A stretch of 64,000 bases of DNA from Paraliomyxa sp041600735 (GTDB lineage: Bacteria > Myxococcota_A > Polyangia > Nannocystales > Nannocystaceae): contig JBFIJN010000002.1 of assembly GCA_041600735.1 (NCBI GenBank), forward strand, positions 11,178 to 75,177, written 5' to 3'. The position numbers and the translations under genes were made by a program. Positions 49,096 to 56,030 of this stretch are shown here, piece after piece. Position 1 is the first letter of the stretch. Each line of letters opens with the position of its first letter. The notes beneath the pieces were generated by a model. That model made no database searches. It saw nothing but the letters and a program-made list of their open reading frames with translations, and was not told where the DNA came from.

Positions 49096-49684
49096 CGGCG
49101 CGATCGTCGGCCGTGGCCGCGCCCTCGTGAGCGAGCGGCACGAGCTCGGCTCGTACCGCCGCCCAGTCGCGGAGCCACACGAGGTCGGCCGGTGCGGGCC
49201 GGCGCTGCGGGCCGTAGAGATAGCGCCAGGCCACCACTCCGGCCATTGGCGCGAGCACGTCGGGGCGATCGTCGATGAACGCCTGGAGCCCCAGGCCCGC
49301 GCAGATCGGCGCCTTCTCGGGCCGCTTGCGGCAGAAGCGAACCTGGCTCGCGGGGAGGCGGGTGCGCTCGTGGAAGCGCCAGTGCGCGAGCCACATCCGC
49401 GTGCGCGCTTGGATTCGTGGCCCGCACTTGGAGACGAGCCAGACGCGGCCCTCGAAGGCCTCGACGAGCTCGGCGATGGTCTCGAGCGCGCCCACGCTCG
49501 GCGGGGTCTTCATTGCGTCCGCGTCGCTTCCCCCGAGGAACGACGTGTCGTGGTCACCTTCGCCGGGCTCGATGATGACCCGACCGATGTCGATGCCCAG
49601 ACTGCGTGGGGCGCCAGTGTTGGCCCCACGCGGAGGAGTTCGGCCCGCCCATGGGGCCCGTGCATGCTTGCGTTTCGTGTTCAT
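49070..49684 (-). CDS. HAD-like protein, divergent from a LysR regulator
   Basis: 204 aa. LGIDIGRVIIEP resembles HAD motif I (DxDxT/V), with Gly-Arg after the first Asp and no obvious second Asp. WLVSKCGPRIQARTR may be motif II/III, and AFIDDRPDVLAPM gives the acidic motif IV. So a HAD-superfamily fold is probable, but catalytic residues deviate. No substrate can be named. The 3' end overlaps kptA on the other strand; the start faces the LysR gene 90 bp away, so LysR may control it. Confidence 0.6.
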   Translation of the reverse strand: MNTKRKHARAPWAGRTPPRGANTGAPRSLGIDIGRVIIEPGEGDHDTSFLGGSDADAMKTPPSVGALETIAELVEAFEGRVWLVSKCGPRIQARTRMWLAHWRFHERTRLPASQVRFCRKRPEKAPICAGLGLQAFIDDRPDVLAPMAGVVAWRYLYGPQRRPAPADLVWLRDWAAVRAELVPLAHEGAATADDRAVMNGRPAR

Positions 49685-49738
49685 GGGCCCAGGCTAGCCC
49701 TCGATCCATAGAGCGGAATTCACATGTTCGGTTGAACT

Positions 49739-49764
49739 ATAGCTCGATTGGATAGCTTGATAGG
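49739..49764. promoter_or_regulatory. Two adjacent 13-bp direct repeats upstream of lysR
   Basis: ATAGCTCGATTGG followed directly by ATAGCTTGATAGG (2 mismatches). A+T-rich, in the 89-bp divergent region between the HAD-like gene and the LysR gene; could bind the LysR protein. Confidence 0.5.
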
Positions 49765-49766
49765 CT
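49761..49766 (+). promoter_or_regulatory. -10-like TAGGCT before lysR gene
   Basis: Ends 7 nt before the ATG at 49774; overlaps the second 13-bp repeat. Confidence 0.4.
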
Positions 49767-49773
49767 CGCTCCC

Positions 49774-50697
49774 ATGCTCAAGCTCGAGTGGCTGGAGGGC
49801 TTTGCGGTGTTCGCCGAGCACCTCAACTTCACCCATGCGGCGCGGGCCCTGCACCTCAGCCAGCCTGCGCTGCACGCCCAGATCCGGCGGCTCACCGAGA
49901 CGCTCGGCGTGCCGCTCTACGGTCGCGAGGGGCGGAGGCTGCGGCTCACGGCCGAGGGCGAGGAGGTGCTGCGCTTTGCTCGGCAGACCCACGAGCGCTC
50001 GGCGGCGTTCGTGGAGCGCCTGCGCACGGGGCATAGCCGCCAGCCGCTGGTGCTCGCCGCCGGAGAGGGCGCGCTGCTCTACCTGCTTGGGGATGCGATC
50101 CGCACGTTCACGGCCCGCGGCCCCGCACCGCTGCGCCTCATCACGCGCGATCGCGACGGCACGCTCGCGGCGCTGCGGCGCGGACAGGCCCACGTGGGCG
50201 TGGCGGTGCTCGACCCGGTGCCCGATGATCTGCGCGGGCGCTTGCTCGCCGAGATCCCGCAAGCGCTGGTGATGCCGCGCTCGCACCCGCTCGCCCGCCG
50301 CCGCACGATCCCGGTCGCCGCGCTCGCCGGGCTGCCGCTGGTGCTGCCGCCCGAGGGTCGCCCTCAGCGCGAGGCGCTCGCGCGCGCGGTGGCCGAGCAC
50401 GGAGGTCGCCTGCACGCCTCGGTCGAGGCCACGGGCTGGGAGCTGGCGATCCACTTCGTCGCGCTGGGCCTCGGGCTCGCCGTGGTCAACGGCTGCTGTC
50501 GCTTGCCGCAGGGGCTCGTGGGTCGCGTGGTGCCTGGGCTGCCGCGCGTGCGCTACCAGGCGGTGCATCGACCCGATGCCGAGGGGCACGGTGGTCTGGG
50601 GGCGCTGCTGACCGCGCTGCACGATCATCGCGACGACTGGCAGGCCCGCCGCAGCGTCGCGGCGGCGGCACCCGAGCCCGGTCGACGCGCGCGCTAG
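49774..50697 (+). CDS. LysR-family transcriptional regulator
   Basis: 307 aa. N-terminal winged helix: LEGFAVFAEHLNFTHAARALHLSQPALHAQIRRLTETLGVPLYGREG is the canonical LysR recognition region. The C-terminal periplasmic-binding-like effector domain runs through LVLAAGEGALLYLLG, LVMPRSHPLARRR and HFVALGLGLAVVNG to the end. Its target is probably the divergent HAD-like gene and itself. The effector cannot be predicted. Length is normal. Confidence 0.93.
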   Translation: MLKLEWLEGFAVFAEHLNFTHAARALHLSQPALHAQIRRLTETLGVPLYGREGRRLRLTAEGEEVLRFARQTHERSAAFVERLRTGHSRQPLVLAAGEGALLYLLGDAIRTFTARGPAPLRLITRDRDGTLAALRRGQAHVGVAVLDPVPDDLRGRLLAEIPQALVMPRSHPLARRRTIPVAALAGLPLVLPPEGRPQREALARAVAEHGGRLHASVEATGWELAIHFVALGLGLAVVNGCCRLPQGLVGRVVPGLPRVRYQAVHRPDAEGHGGLGALLTALHDHRDDWQARRSVAAAAPEPGRRAR

Positions 50698-50803
50698 GGG
50701 CACCCGCGAGCTGGCCAAGGGCGCATGCACGTGATGATTCCCGCGCGCCCGGCCGAGCGCGAGCGTGGTGGGGCGGGAGCGAGGGGCTACGCGCGGGCGA
50801 TCC

Positions 50804-50814
50804 TACGGTAGAGT
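50804..50814 (+). promoter_or_regulatory. -10-like hexamers before queF
   Basis: Overlapping TACGGT (50804-50809) and TAGAGT (50809-50814) lie 11 and 6 nt before the GTG at 50821. No preQ1-like leader structure. Confidence 0.35.
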
Positions 50815-50820
50815 CCCGCC

Positions 50821-51183
50821 GTGTCCACTGCGCCCTCCAAGAGCCTGGAGACCTTCCCCAATCCGCGGCCCCAGCGACGCTTCGAAGTGCGCTTCACGTG
50901 CCCCGAGTTCACGTGCCTGTGTCCGAAGACCGGGCAGCCCGACTTCGCCACGATCCGCATTCGCTACACGCCGGCCGAGCGCTGCGTGGAGCTCAAGAGC
51001 CTCAAGCTCTACCTGTGGTCGTACCGCGACGAGGGGGCGTTCCACGAGGCGGTGACCAATCGGATCCTCGACGACCTCGTCGATGCGCTGCAGCCCCACG
51101 AGATGGTGGTCGAGGGAGACTTCCTCGTGCGCGGCGGAATCCACACCGTGGTGGAGGCCCGCTACTCGGGAGCGGACCGATGA
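50821..51183 (+). CDS. queF: NADPH-dependent 7-cyano-7-deazaguanine reductase
   Basis: 120 aa, GTG start, type I (YkvM-like) single-domain QueF. Cys34 in CLCPKTGQPDF is the nucleophile that forms the thioimide, with Asp41 nearby; ELKSLKLYLWSYRDE is the QueF signature that binds NADPH. It reduces preQ0 to preQ1 on the way to queuosine in tRNA. The other queuosine genes are not in the window. The stop overlaps the next ATG (ATGA), so translation is coupled to the aldo/keto reductase. Confidence 0.95.
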   Translation: MSTAPSKSLETFPNPRPQRRFEVRFTCPEFTCLCPKTGQPDFATIRIRYTPAERCVELKSLKLYLWSYRDEGAFHEAVTNRILDDLVDALQPHEMVVEGDFLVRGGIHTVVEARYSGADR

Positions 51184-52736
51184 GCGAGCCACGACTGGCG
51201 GGGGCGGCCACGCCCGAGGGCACGCGTCGCGGGGCAGAGAGCTTTGGCGCGGGCGCCCGCACCCTGGGTCGCACGGGCTTCGCGGTGAGCCCGGTGGGCT
51301 TCGGTGGCTATCGCGTGCGCGACGACTCACCGCTCCACCACCGCGCGCTGGCCGATGCGCTGCGCGGCGGGGTGAACCTCATCGATACCAGCACCAACTA
51401 TGGCGATGGTCGCAGCGAGGCCCTGGTGGGCACGGTGCTGGCCAATCTCGTGCAGCGCGGCGAGCTGCGGCGCGAGCAGGTGGTCGTGGTGTCCAAGGCG
51501 GGCTACCTGCAGGGCGAGAACCTGGCCCGCGCCCGCGCCCGCGCCGAGCCGTTTCCCGAGGTGGTCGAGCTGCGCCCGGATCTCGCCCACTGCATCCACC
51601 CCGAGTTCCTGCGCGCGCAGCTCGACGAGAGCCTCGAGCGGCTGGGGCTCGAGCGCCTCGACGTGCTGCTGCTGCACAATCCCGAGTACTACCTCGAAGA
51701 TGCGCACGCGCGCGGGGTGGACCCGGTGATGGCGCGCGAGGAATTTCGCAGCCGCCTGCGCGCCGCGTTCGCGCACCTCGAGCAAGAGGTGGCCGCGGGC
51801 CGGATCGGCTGGTACGGCGTGTCGTCGAATGGCTTCGTGGTCGACGCGAGCCAGCCGATGTTCACCTCGCCCACCGACGTGGTCGCGGCCGCGCGAGCGG
51901 TGGGCGGCGAGGCTCACCGCCTCGGCGTACTGCAGCTGCCGATGAACCTGCTCGAGCTCGGCGCGCTGACCGAGCGCCACCCGGCCGAGGGCGGCGAGCG
52001 CAGCCCGCTGCAGGTCGCGCAGGCCCACGACCTCGGCGTGCTCGTCAATCGCCCGCTCAACGCGTGGGGGCGCGTCGAGGGGCGCGAGCAGCTGGTGCGC
52101 CTGGCCTCGCAATCGCAGGTCGACGGGGTCGACGATGGTCTCGGCGAGGCCCTGGCGCGCGTGCGCAAGCTCGAGGGGCAGTGGGCCACCGGGCTGGGCC
52201 GACGATTGCTGACCGAGGAGGGGGGCGACGATGCGGTCGATCTGTTCCGCTGGGGCCAGGAGCTCTCGCGCGGCCTGCCGCAGCTGGGCAGCCTCGAGCA
52301 GTGGCTGCAGCTGCGTCACGAGGTCGTGGCGCCGCACCTGGGCCGCACCAGCGCCAGCCTGCTCGCTTCGCTCGAGGGCGACGCCCGCGAGGAGTTCGCG
52401 GGCTGGTGGGAGGCCTACGGCACCGCGATGCATGGTCTGTTCACCGCGGTCGAGCAGCACCTCGCCCGTCGCCACCGCGCGCAGGCCGAGGACCTCGCCG
52501 AGCGCCTCGACCCGCACTTGCCCGCGCCTTGGCACCGGCTTCCGCTCTCGCGCAAGGTGGTGCTGAGCCTGCTGTCGGCGCCCGTCTCGAGCGTGCTCGT
52601 GGGCATGCGTCAGCCGGGCTACGTCGCCGACATGCTCGCGCTGCGCGAGCACCCGGTGCGGCTGCTGTCGGCGGCCGCGGGCGCGGCCGATCTCGGGGCC
52701 ATCGCGCGCGCCTTCGCTCCGCTGATGGCCTCGTAG
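51180..52736 (+). CDS. Aldo/keto reductase with ~200-residue C-terminal extension
   Basis: 518 aa, against about 300-330 for the family. Residues 25-300 form the barrel, with the catalytic tetrad Asp69, Tyr74 (IDTSTNYGDGRSE), Lys106 (VVVSKAGYL) and His166 (LLLHNPEY) intact and the NADP-binding SSN after RIGWYGVSSN. Residues 300-518 are a helical extension (LGRRLLTEEGGDDAVDLFRWGQEL, LAERLDPHLPAP) ending with PVSSVLVGMRQPGYVADML, which resembles the family's own final barrel helix region displaced to the end, so the extra helical sequence may be an insertion before it. Coupled to queF by a 4-bp overlap. Confidence 0.85.
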   Translation: MSEPRLAGAATPEGTRRGAESFGAGARTLGRTGFAVSPVGFGGYRVRDDSPLHHRALADALRGGVNLIDTSTNYGDGRSEALVGTVLANLVQRGELRREQVVVVSKAGYLQGENLARARARAEPFPEVVELRPDLAHCIHPEFLRAQLDESLERLGLERLDVLLLHNPEYYLEDAHARGVDPVMAREEFRSRLRAAFAHLEQEVAAGRIGWYGVSSNGFVVDASQPMFTSPTDVVAAARAVGGEAHRLGVLQLPMNLLELGALTERHPAEGGERSPLQVAQAHDLGVLVNRPLNAWGRVEGREQLVRLASQSQVDGVDDGLGEALARVRKLEGQWATGLGRRLLTEEGGDDAVDLFRWGQELSRGLPQLGSLEQWLQLRHEVVAPHLGRTSASLLASLEGDAREEFAGWWEAYGTAMHGLFTAVEQHLARRHRAQAEDLAERLDPHLPAPWHRLPLSRKVVLSLLSAPVSSVLVGMRQPGYVADMLALREHPVRLLSAAAGAADLGAIARAFAPLMAS

Positions 52737-52950
52737 CGACGCTCGCTCGGGCCGCCCGCGCCAGCGCACGGGATCGAGGCCGCGGGCCCTCGCATCCCCG
52801 GGCTCGCCCCGCGCCGCGCGGCCCTCCACGGGGCGGCGAATGCCCGTCGAAGCGTGAAACCTCGGCCCGCGGCGGTTGTCTGGCGGCCCGCGCGGGGGTC
52901 GTTTTCCCCTTGGCTCGATTCGCGCTAACGTCGCCAACCGACCACCCCGC

Positions 52951-52957
52951 AAGGAGG
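52951..52957 (+). promoter_or_regulatory. Consensus Shine-Dalgarno
   Basis: AAGGAGG 8 nt before the ATG at 52966; the strongest ribosome-binding site seen in the window and the reason for choosing the first of three adjacent ATG codons. Confidence 0.85.
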
Positions 52958-52965
52958 ACCGCTAG

Positions 52966-54363
52966 ATGATGATGCTGCCCAACCTCGCTGGCCTGGCTCT
53001 TTCCGCCGTGGTGGCGTTTGCCACCGATCCGGTGAGCTACGAGTTCTCGCCCCAAGCGGATGCCCAAGGCAAGGCGTCCCTCACTGTCACGTTCAACGAG
53101 CCCGCCGCTGGGGTCGAGATCGTCATCCGCGGTGACGATGGCACCACCATCAAGCGCAAGCCCGGCTCGATGGGCGCGGGCAAGGACTACCAGATCACCT
53201 GGAACCAGAAGGGGGCCCAGGTTCGCTACGAGATGGAGCTGACCGGCGACTCGCTGTCGGGCAACTTCACGTTCGAGATCATCAAGGCTGCGGCCAAGGG
53301 CAAGGTGGGCAAGCTCAAGTTCATGAGCAGCCGCGAAGACATCGTCGATCGCCGCCAGGCCAAGTACGAGACCTCGTTCGCGCTCACGAGCTACGAGTAC
53401 AAGGTCATCGACGACGACGGTGACACGATCGCGAGCGACATCGTGACCACGGGCGTGCCCGCGGGCGGCAAGTTCACGATCAGCTGGAAGAGCCCCGCCT
53501 CGGTGTTCATGGTGGAGGTGCGCGGCGAGGACGAGCACGGTCGCTTCGTCGAGGACCGTCGCGTGCCGTACTCGGCCGACATCCCGCACACCGAGGTGAA
53601 CTTCGACAGCGGCAAGGCCGACATCAAGCCCGGCGAGGTGCCCAAGCTCGACGAGGCGGTCGCGGTCGCCTTCCACGAGCTCGACGCGCTCGATCGCGTG
53701 AACCAGGCGGTCCAGGCCAACCTCACCCCGCAGCTCTACATCGTGGGCTACACCGACACGGTCGGCAACGCGGGCAAGAACCAAACGCTCTCGCAGGGCC
53801 GCGCCAAGGCGATCGCCAAGTACTTCTACGACCAGGGCTTCTGGGCCGAGATCTACTACGCGGGCATGGGCGAGCGAGGCCTGCGGGTGGAGACCGACGA
53901 CAACGTGGACGAGGTCCGCAACCGTCGCGCGCTCTACCTCATCGCGTTCCAGAAGCCGGGCTCGGGCGGACAGATCCCCGGCAGCTGGACGCGGCTGACC
54001 GCGGCGCGCGGACGCCCGGCGGGCTTCGTGCTGCCGGCCTTGCCGCCGCAGTGGGCCGACTTCCGCAACAAGAAGAAGAGCGGCGGCGGAGGCGAGAGCC
54101 ACGACGCGGGCGGCGGCGAGAGCCATGACTCGGGCGCGGACGACGGTGAGGACTCCGGTCGCGGGGAGGACGGCGGCAGCAGCTTGGGCGACGGCGACTC
54201 GGGCTCGAGCGCAGCGAGCCGCGGCGATGGCCCGCCGCCGGTGGAGGGCGAGCCCGGAGCCACCAGCAAGGGCTGCTCGGTGGGCGGCACGGCCACCCCG
54301 CTGGCGCTGGGCTGGCTGGCGCTCCTCGGTCTCGCGACGACCCGGCGCCGCCGCTGGGGCTGA
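52966..54363 (+). CDS. OmpA-domain protein with MYXO-CTERM-like tail
   Basis: 465 aa. Signal peptide (about 20 residues). Residues 20-200 are beta-rich (FNEPAAGVEIVIRGDDGTTIK). An OmpA_C peptidoglycan-binding domain follows at about 205-330: VNFDSGKADIKPGEV, VGYTDTVGNAGKNQTLSQGRAKAIAKYF, and NRRALYLI. Then comes a Gly/Ser/Asp-rich spacer (about 365-430) and a C-terminal GCSVGG motif, a hydrophobic helix and RRRR, which is the MYXO-CTERM sorting pattern. A consensus Shine-Dalgarno suggests high expression. The combination of a murein-binding domain with a sorting tail is unusual. Confidence 0.88.
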   Translation: MMMLPNLAGLALSAVVAFATDPVSYEFSPQADAQGKASLTVTFNEPAAGVEIVIRGDDGTTIKRKPGSMGAGKDYQITWNQKGAQVRYEMELTGDSLSGNFTFEIIKAAAKGKVGKLKFMSSREDIVDRRQAKYETSFALTSYEYKVIDDDGDTIASDIVTTGVPAGGKFTISWKSPASVFMVEVRGEDEHGRFVEDRRVPYSADIPHTEVNFDSGKADIKPGEVPKLDEAVAVAFHELDALDRVNQAVQANLTPQLYIVGYTDTVGNAGKNQTLSQGRAKAIAKYFYDQGFWAEIYYAGMGERGLRVETDDNVDEVRNRRALYLIAFQKPGSGGQIPGSWTRLTAARGRPAGFVLPALPPQWADFRNKKKSGGGGESHDAGGGESHDSGADDGEDSGRGEDGGSSLGDGDSGSSAASRGDGPPPVEGEPGATSKGCSVGGTATPLALGWLALLGLATTRRRRWG

Positions 54364-54385
54364 GCGCGCGAGCACCCGCAGCATC

Positions 54386-54427
54386 GTCACCTGAGGCGCG
54401 CGGTCGAGGCTGCGCGGCTCAGGTGAC
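54386..54427. terminator. Long hairpin between convergent genes
   Basis: GTCACCTGAG and CTCAGGTGAC, perfect 10-bp arms around a 22-nt GC-rich loop. It lies between the ends of the OmpA gene and the minus gene at 54493, so it can act for both. Confidence 0.6.
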
Positions 54428-54492
54428 TCGAGCTGTGATCGATCGGCGGCGCGTCACCGGCCCACGCGGATGCGGGGCCGGGGTCGCGCGGC

Positions 54493-55293
54493 TCAGGCCG
54501 CCTGCGAAGCGGCGGGGCTGGGGCGCTCGGGCTCGGCGAGGTGCCGGGGGAAGCTCCTCACCGTCATGAGGTGCGCGATGGCCCCGGGCATGGTGCTCGG
54601 CATCTTCGAGAAGTAGCGCATGGCCGAGGGCACCGTGCCGAACGTGCGCTCCTCGGCGGCGAAGCGCCGCGCCACGTTCTCACGCACCAGGCGCGAGGCG
54701 GTGGGGTCGCGGCGGTAGGACTCGATGTGCGCGAGCAAGCGCTCGTGATAGTCGGGCTCCTCGACGATGGCGAGGATCGACGCGGCGCGCGGGTGATGGC
54801 CGAGCAGCAGCGCGCGGACCTGTCGCTCCATCTCGTCCATGCCATCGGGGAAGGTGTCGAGCAGCTGGAAGTCGTACTCGGGGTTGGCGTGCACCACCTG
54901 CATCACGTGGCCGATGATGTTGTCGCGGGTGGAGTTGAAGCCCGTGGGGTCGATGACCGAGGCGGGGTCGTCGAGGAAGCGCAGCAGCTGGTGGAAGCGG
55001 AAGTCGAGGCCCTTCTCCTCGTAGTAGTCGACCGCGGCGGGGATGATGAAGAAGCGCATCATGTCGATGGCGCCGACGATGCGCTGCAATCGGTTGGGCA
55101 CGTGGTCGATGTGGCCGAGCGCCATGAGGCGCTCGAGGCGGGCCCGCACCCGATCCTCGCGGCCATACTGGGCGACGGCGGTGGTGAAGGTGCGGAGCTT
55201 GTCGGCCATGGCCGCCGGACCACCCATCGTCTGCCGGACCAGCGCCCAGGGGCGGGCCTGGGTGCGAAGGGTCGCTCTGCTCGTCATCTCCAT
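54493..55293 (-). CDS. Hypothetical helical protein
   Basis: 266 aa, not recognised. Mostly alpha-helical, no signal peptide. A basic N-terminus (TSRATLRTQARPWALVRQ) precedes a core with FRFHQLLRFLDDPASVIDPTGFNSTRDNIIGHVMQVVHANPEYDF, then RQVRALLLGHHPRAASILAIVEEPDYHERLLAHIESYRR. Several conserved-looking His and acidic residues might bind metal, but there is no clear E-x-x-H pair. ATG at 55293; a second ATG is two codons later. It lies downstream of the SRPBCC gene on the same strand, with overlapping inverted repeats between them. Confidence 0.5.
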   Translation of the reverse strand: MEMTSRATLRTQARPWALVRQTMGGPAAMADKLRTFTTAVAQYGREDRVRARLERLMALGHIDHVPNRLQRIVGAIDMMRFFIIPAAVDYYEEKGLDFRFHQLLRFLDDPASVIDPTGFNSTRDNIIGHVMQVVHANPEYDFQLLDTFPDGMDEMERQVRALLLGHHPRAASILAIVEEPDYHERLLAHIESYRRDPTASRLVRENVARRFAAEERTFGTVPSAMRYFSKMPSTMPGAIAHLMTVRSFPRHLAEPERPSPAASQAA

Positions 55294-55384
55294 GGTGAAC
55301 CATCATGCCGGATCCTTGGCCGGTGCGCAATGTGGTTCACAGTGGTCGTGCACGAACATGCACGGCTAAATCATGACGAACGGG

Positions 55385-55419
55385 GCGCTATGCAGAAATT
55401 GCGGCCATAGCGCAATTTC
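55385..55419. promoter_or_regulatory. Two interleaved inverted repeats (competing stems)
   Basis: GCGCTATG (55385-55392) pairs with CATAGCGC (55406-55413), and GAAATTGCG (55395-55403) pairs with CGCAATTTC (55411-55419). The arms interleave and share 3 bases, so the two stems compete or form a pseudoknot. Between the minus genes at 55445 and 55293. Confidence 0.7.
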
Positions 55420-55444
55420 GGCCAGCGGGCCGTGAGAAGACGGT

Positions 55445-55948
55445 CTACTCCGGGTGCTTGGCCAGCCAGCCGTTGATCCAGTCGGCGCTGCGGCTCCAGC
55501 CATCGCGCATGTTCTTCTCGGCGGCCTTCTCCACCATCCCGCCGATCCCGAAGATCTTCACCTCGACCCACATCTTGGACACGCGCGTGCAGCGGTCGGC
55601 CCCGAGCGGCTCGATGGTGACCTCGCCGCCGATGCGGATCTTGTCGGCGAGCACGTTGAGCACCATCTGGTACTTCCACAGCTCCTTGGTCTCGTCGAAG
55701 GTGGCGCGCTCGGTGTAGCCGAGCTTGTCGCCGAGCAACTTGAGCACGGCGGCGGGGAGCACGAGCTTGGGCGTGACCGCCATCTCGCGGCTGCGCATCG
55801 TGCCTTCTTGCTTCACCGGCTGCACCTCGCACGACGAGAACCCGAGCCCATCGATGATGAGCGTGCGGGTCCACTCGGGGTCGAAGAACAGCGCCCAGTG
55901 GCGCGCGGGCGTGCAGTTGAGCGGGTGGCGGAGGGTGAACTCGATCAC
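55445..55948 (-). CDS. SRPBCC/DUF2505-like protein
   Basis: 167 aa from a GTG start (VIEFTLRHPLNCTPARHW). The order of a first strand, helix with WALFFDPEWTRTLIIDGL, then a series of strands (FSSCEVQPVKQEG, DKIRIGGEVTIEPLG, CTRVSKMWVEVKIFGIGG) and a long C-terminal helix (MVEKAAEKNMRDGWSRSADWINGWL) matches the helix-grip fold of DUF2505-type SRPBCC proteins, which bind hydrophobic ligands. Cytoplasmic. GTG chosen because the long open frame upstream is the antisense of the GT-C gene region with no family features. Confidence 0.7.
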   Translation of the reverse strand: MIEFTLRHPLNCTPARHWALFFDPEWTRTLIIDGLGFSSCEVQPVKQEGTMRSREMAVTPKLVLPAAVLKLLGDKLGYTERATFDETKELWKYQMVLNVLADKIRIGGEVTIEPLGADRCTRVSKMWVEVKIFGIGGMVEKAAEKNMRDGWSRSADWINGWLAKHPE

Positions 55949-56030
55949 GGGCGCGACCCTAGCAGCACGGGGGCCCGGCGGGTCAAGGGCGCGCTCCAAG
56001 GAGCGCGGTAGCGGGCGACGAGCCCGGCGG

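Noticed and set aside
48523..49684. RNA-repair operon made of kptA and the HAD-like phosphatase gene
   Set aside because: The genes are convergent and overlap at their 3' ends, so they are not one transcript; proximity alone is not evidence of shared function.
50698..50820. preQ1 riboswitch before queF
   Set aside because: No conserved preQ1 aptamer pattern is visible; a -10-like hexamer sits directly before the start codon, leaving no leader.
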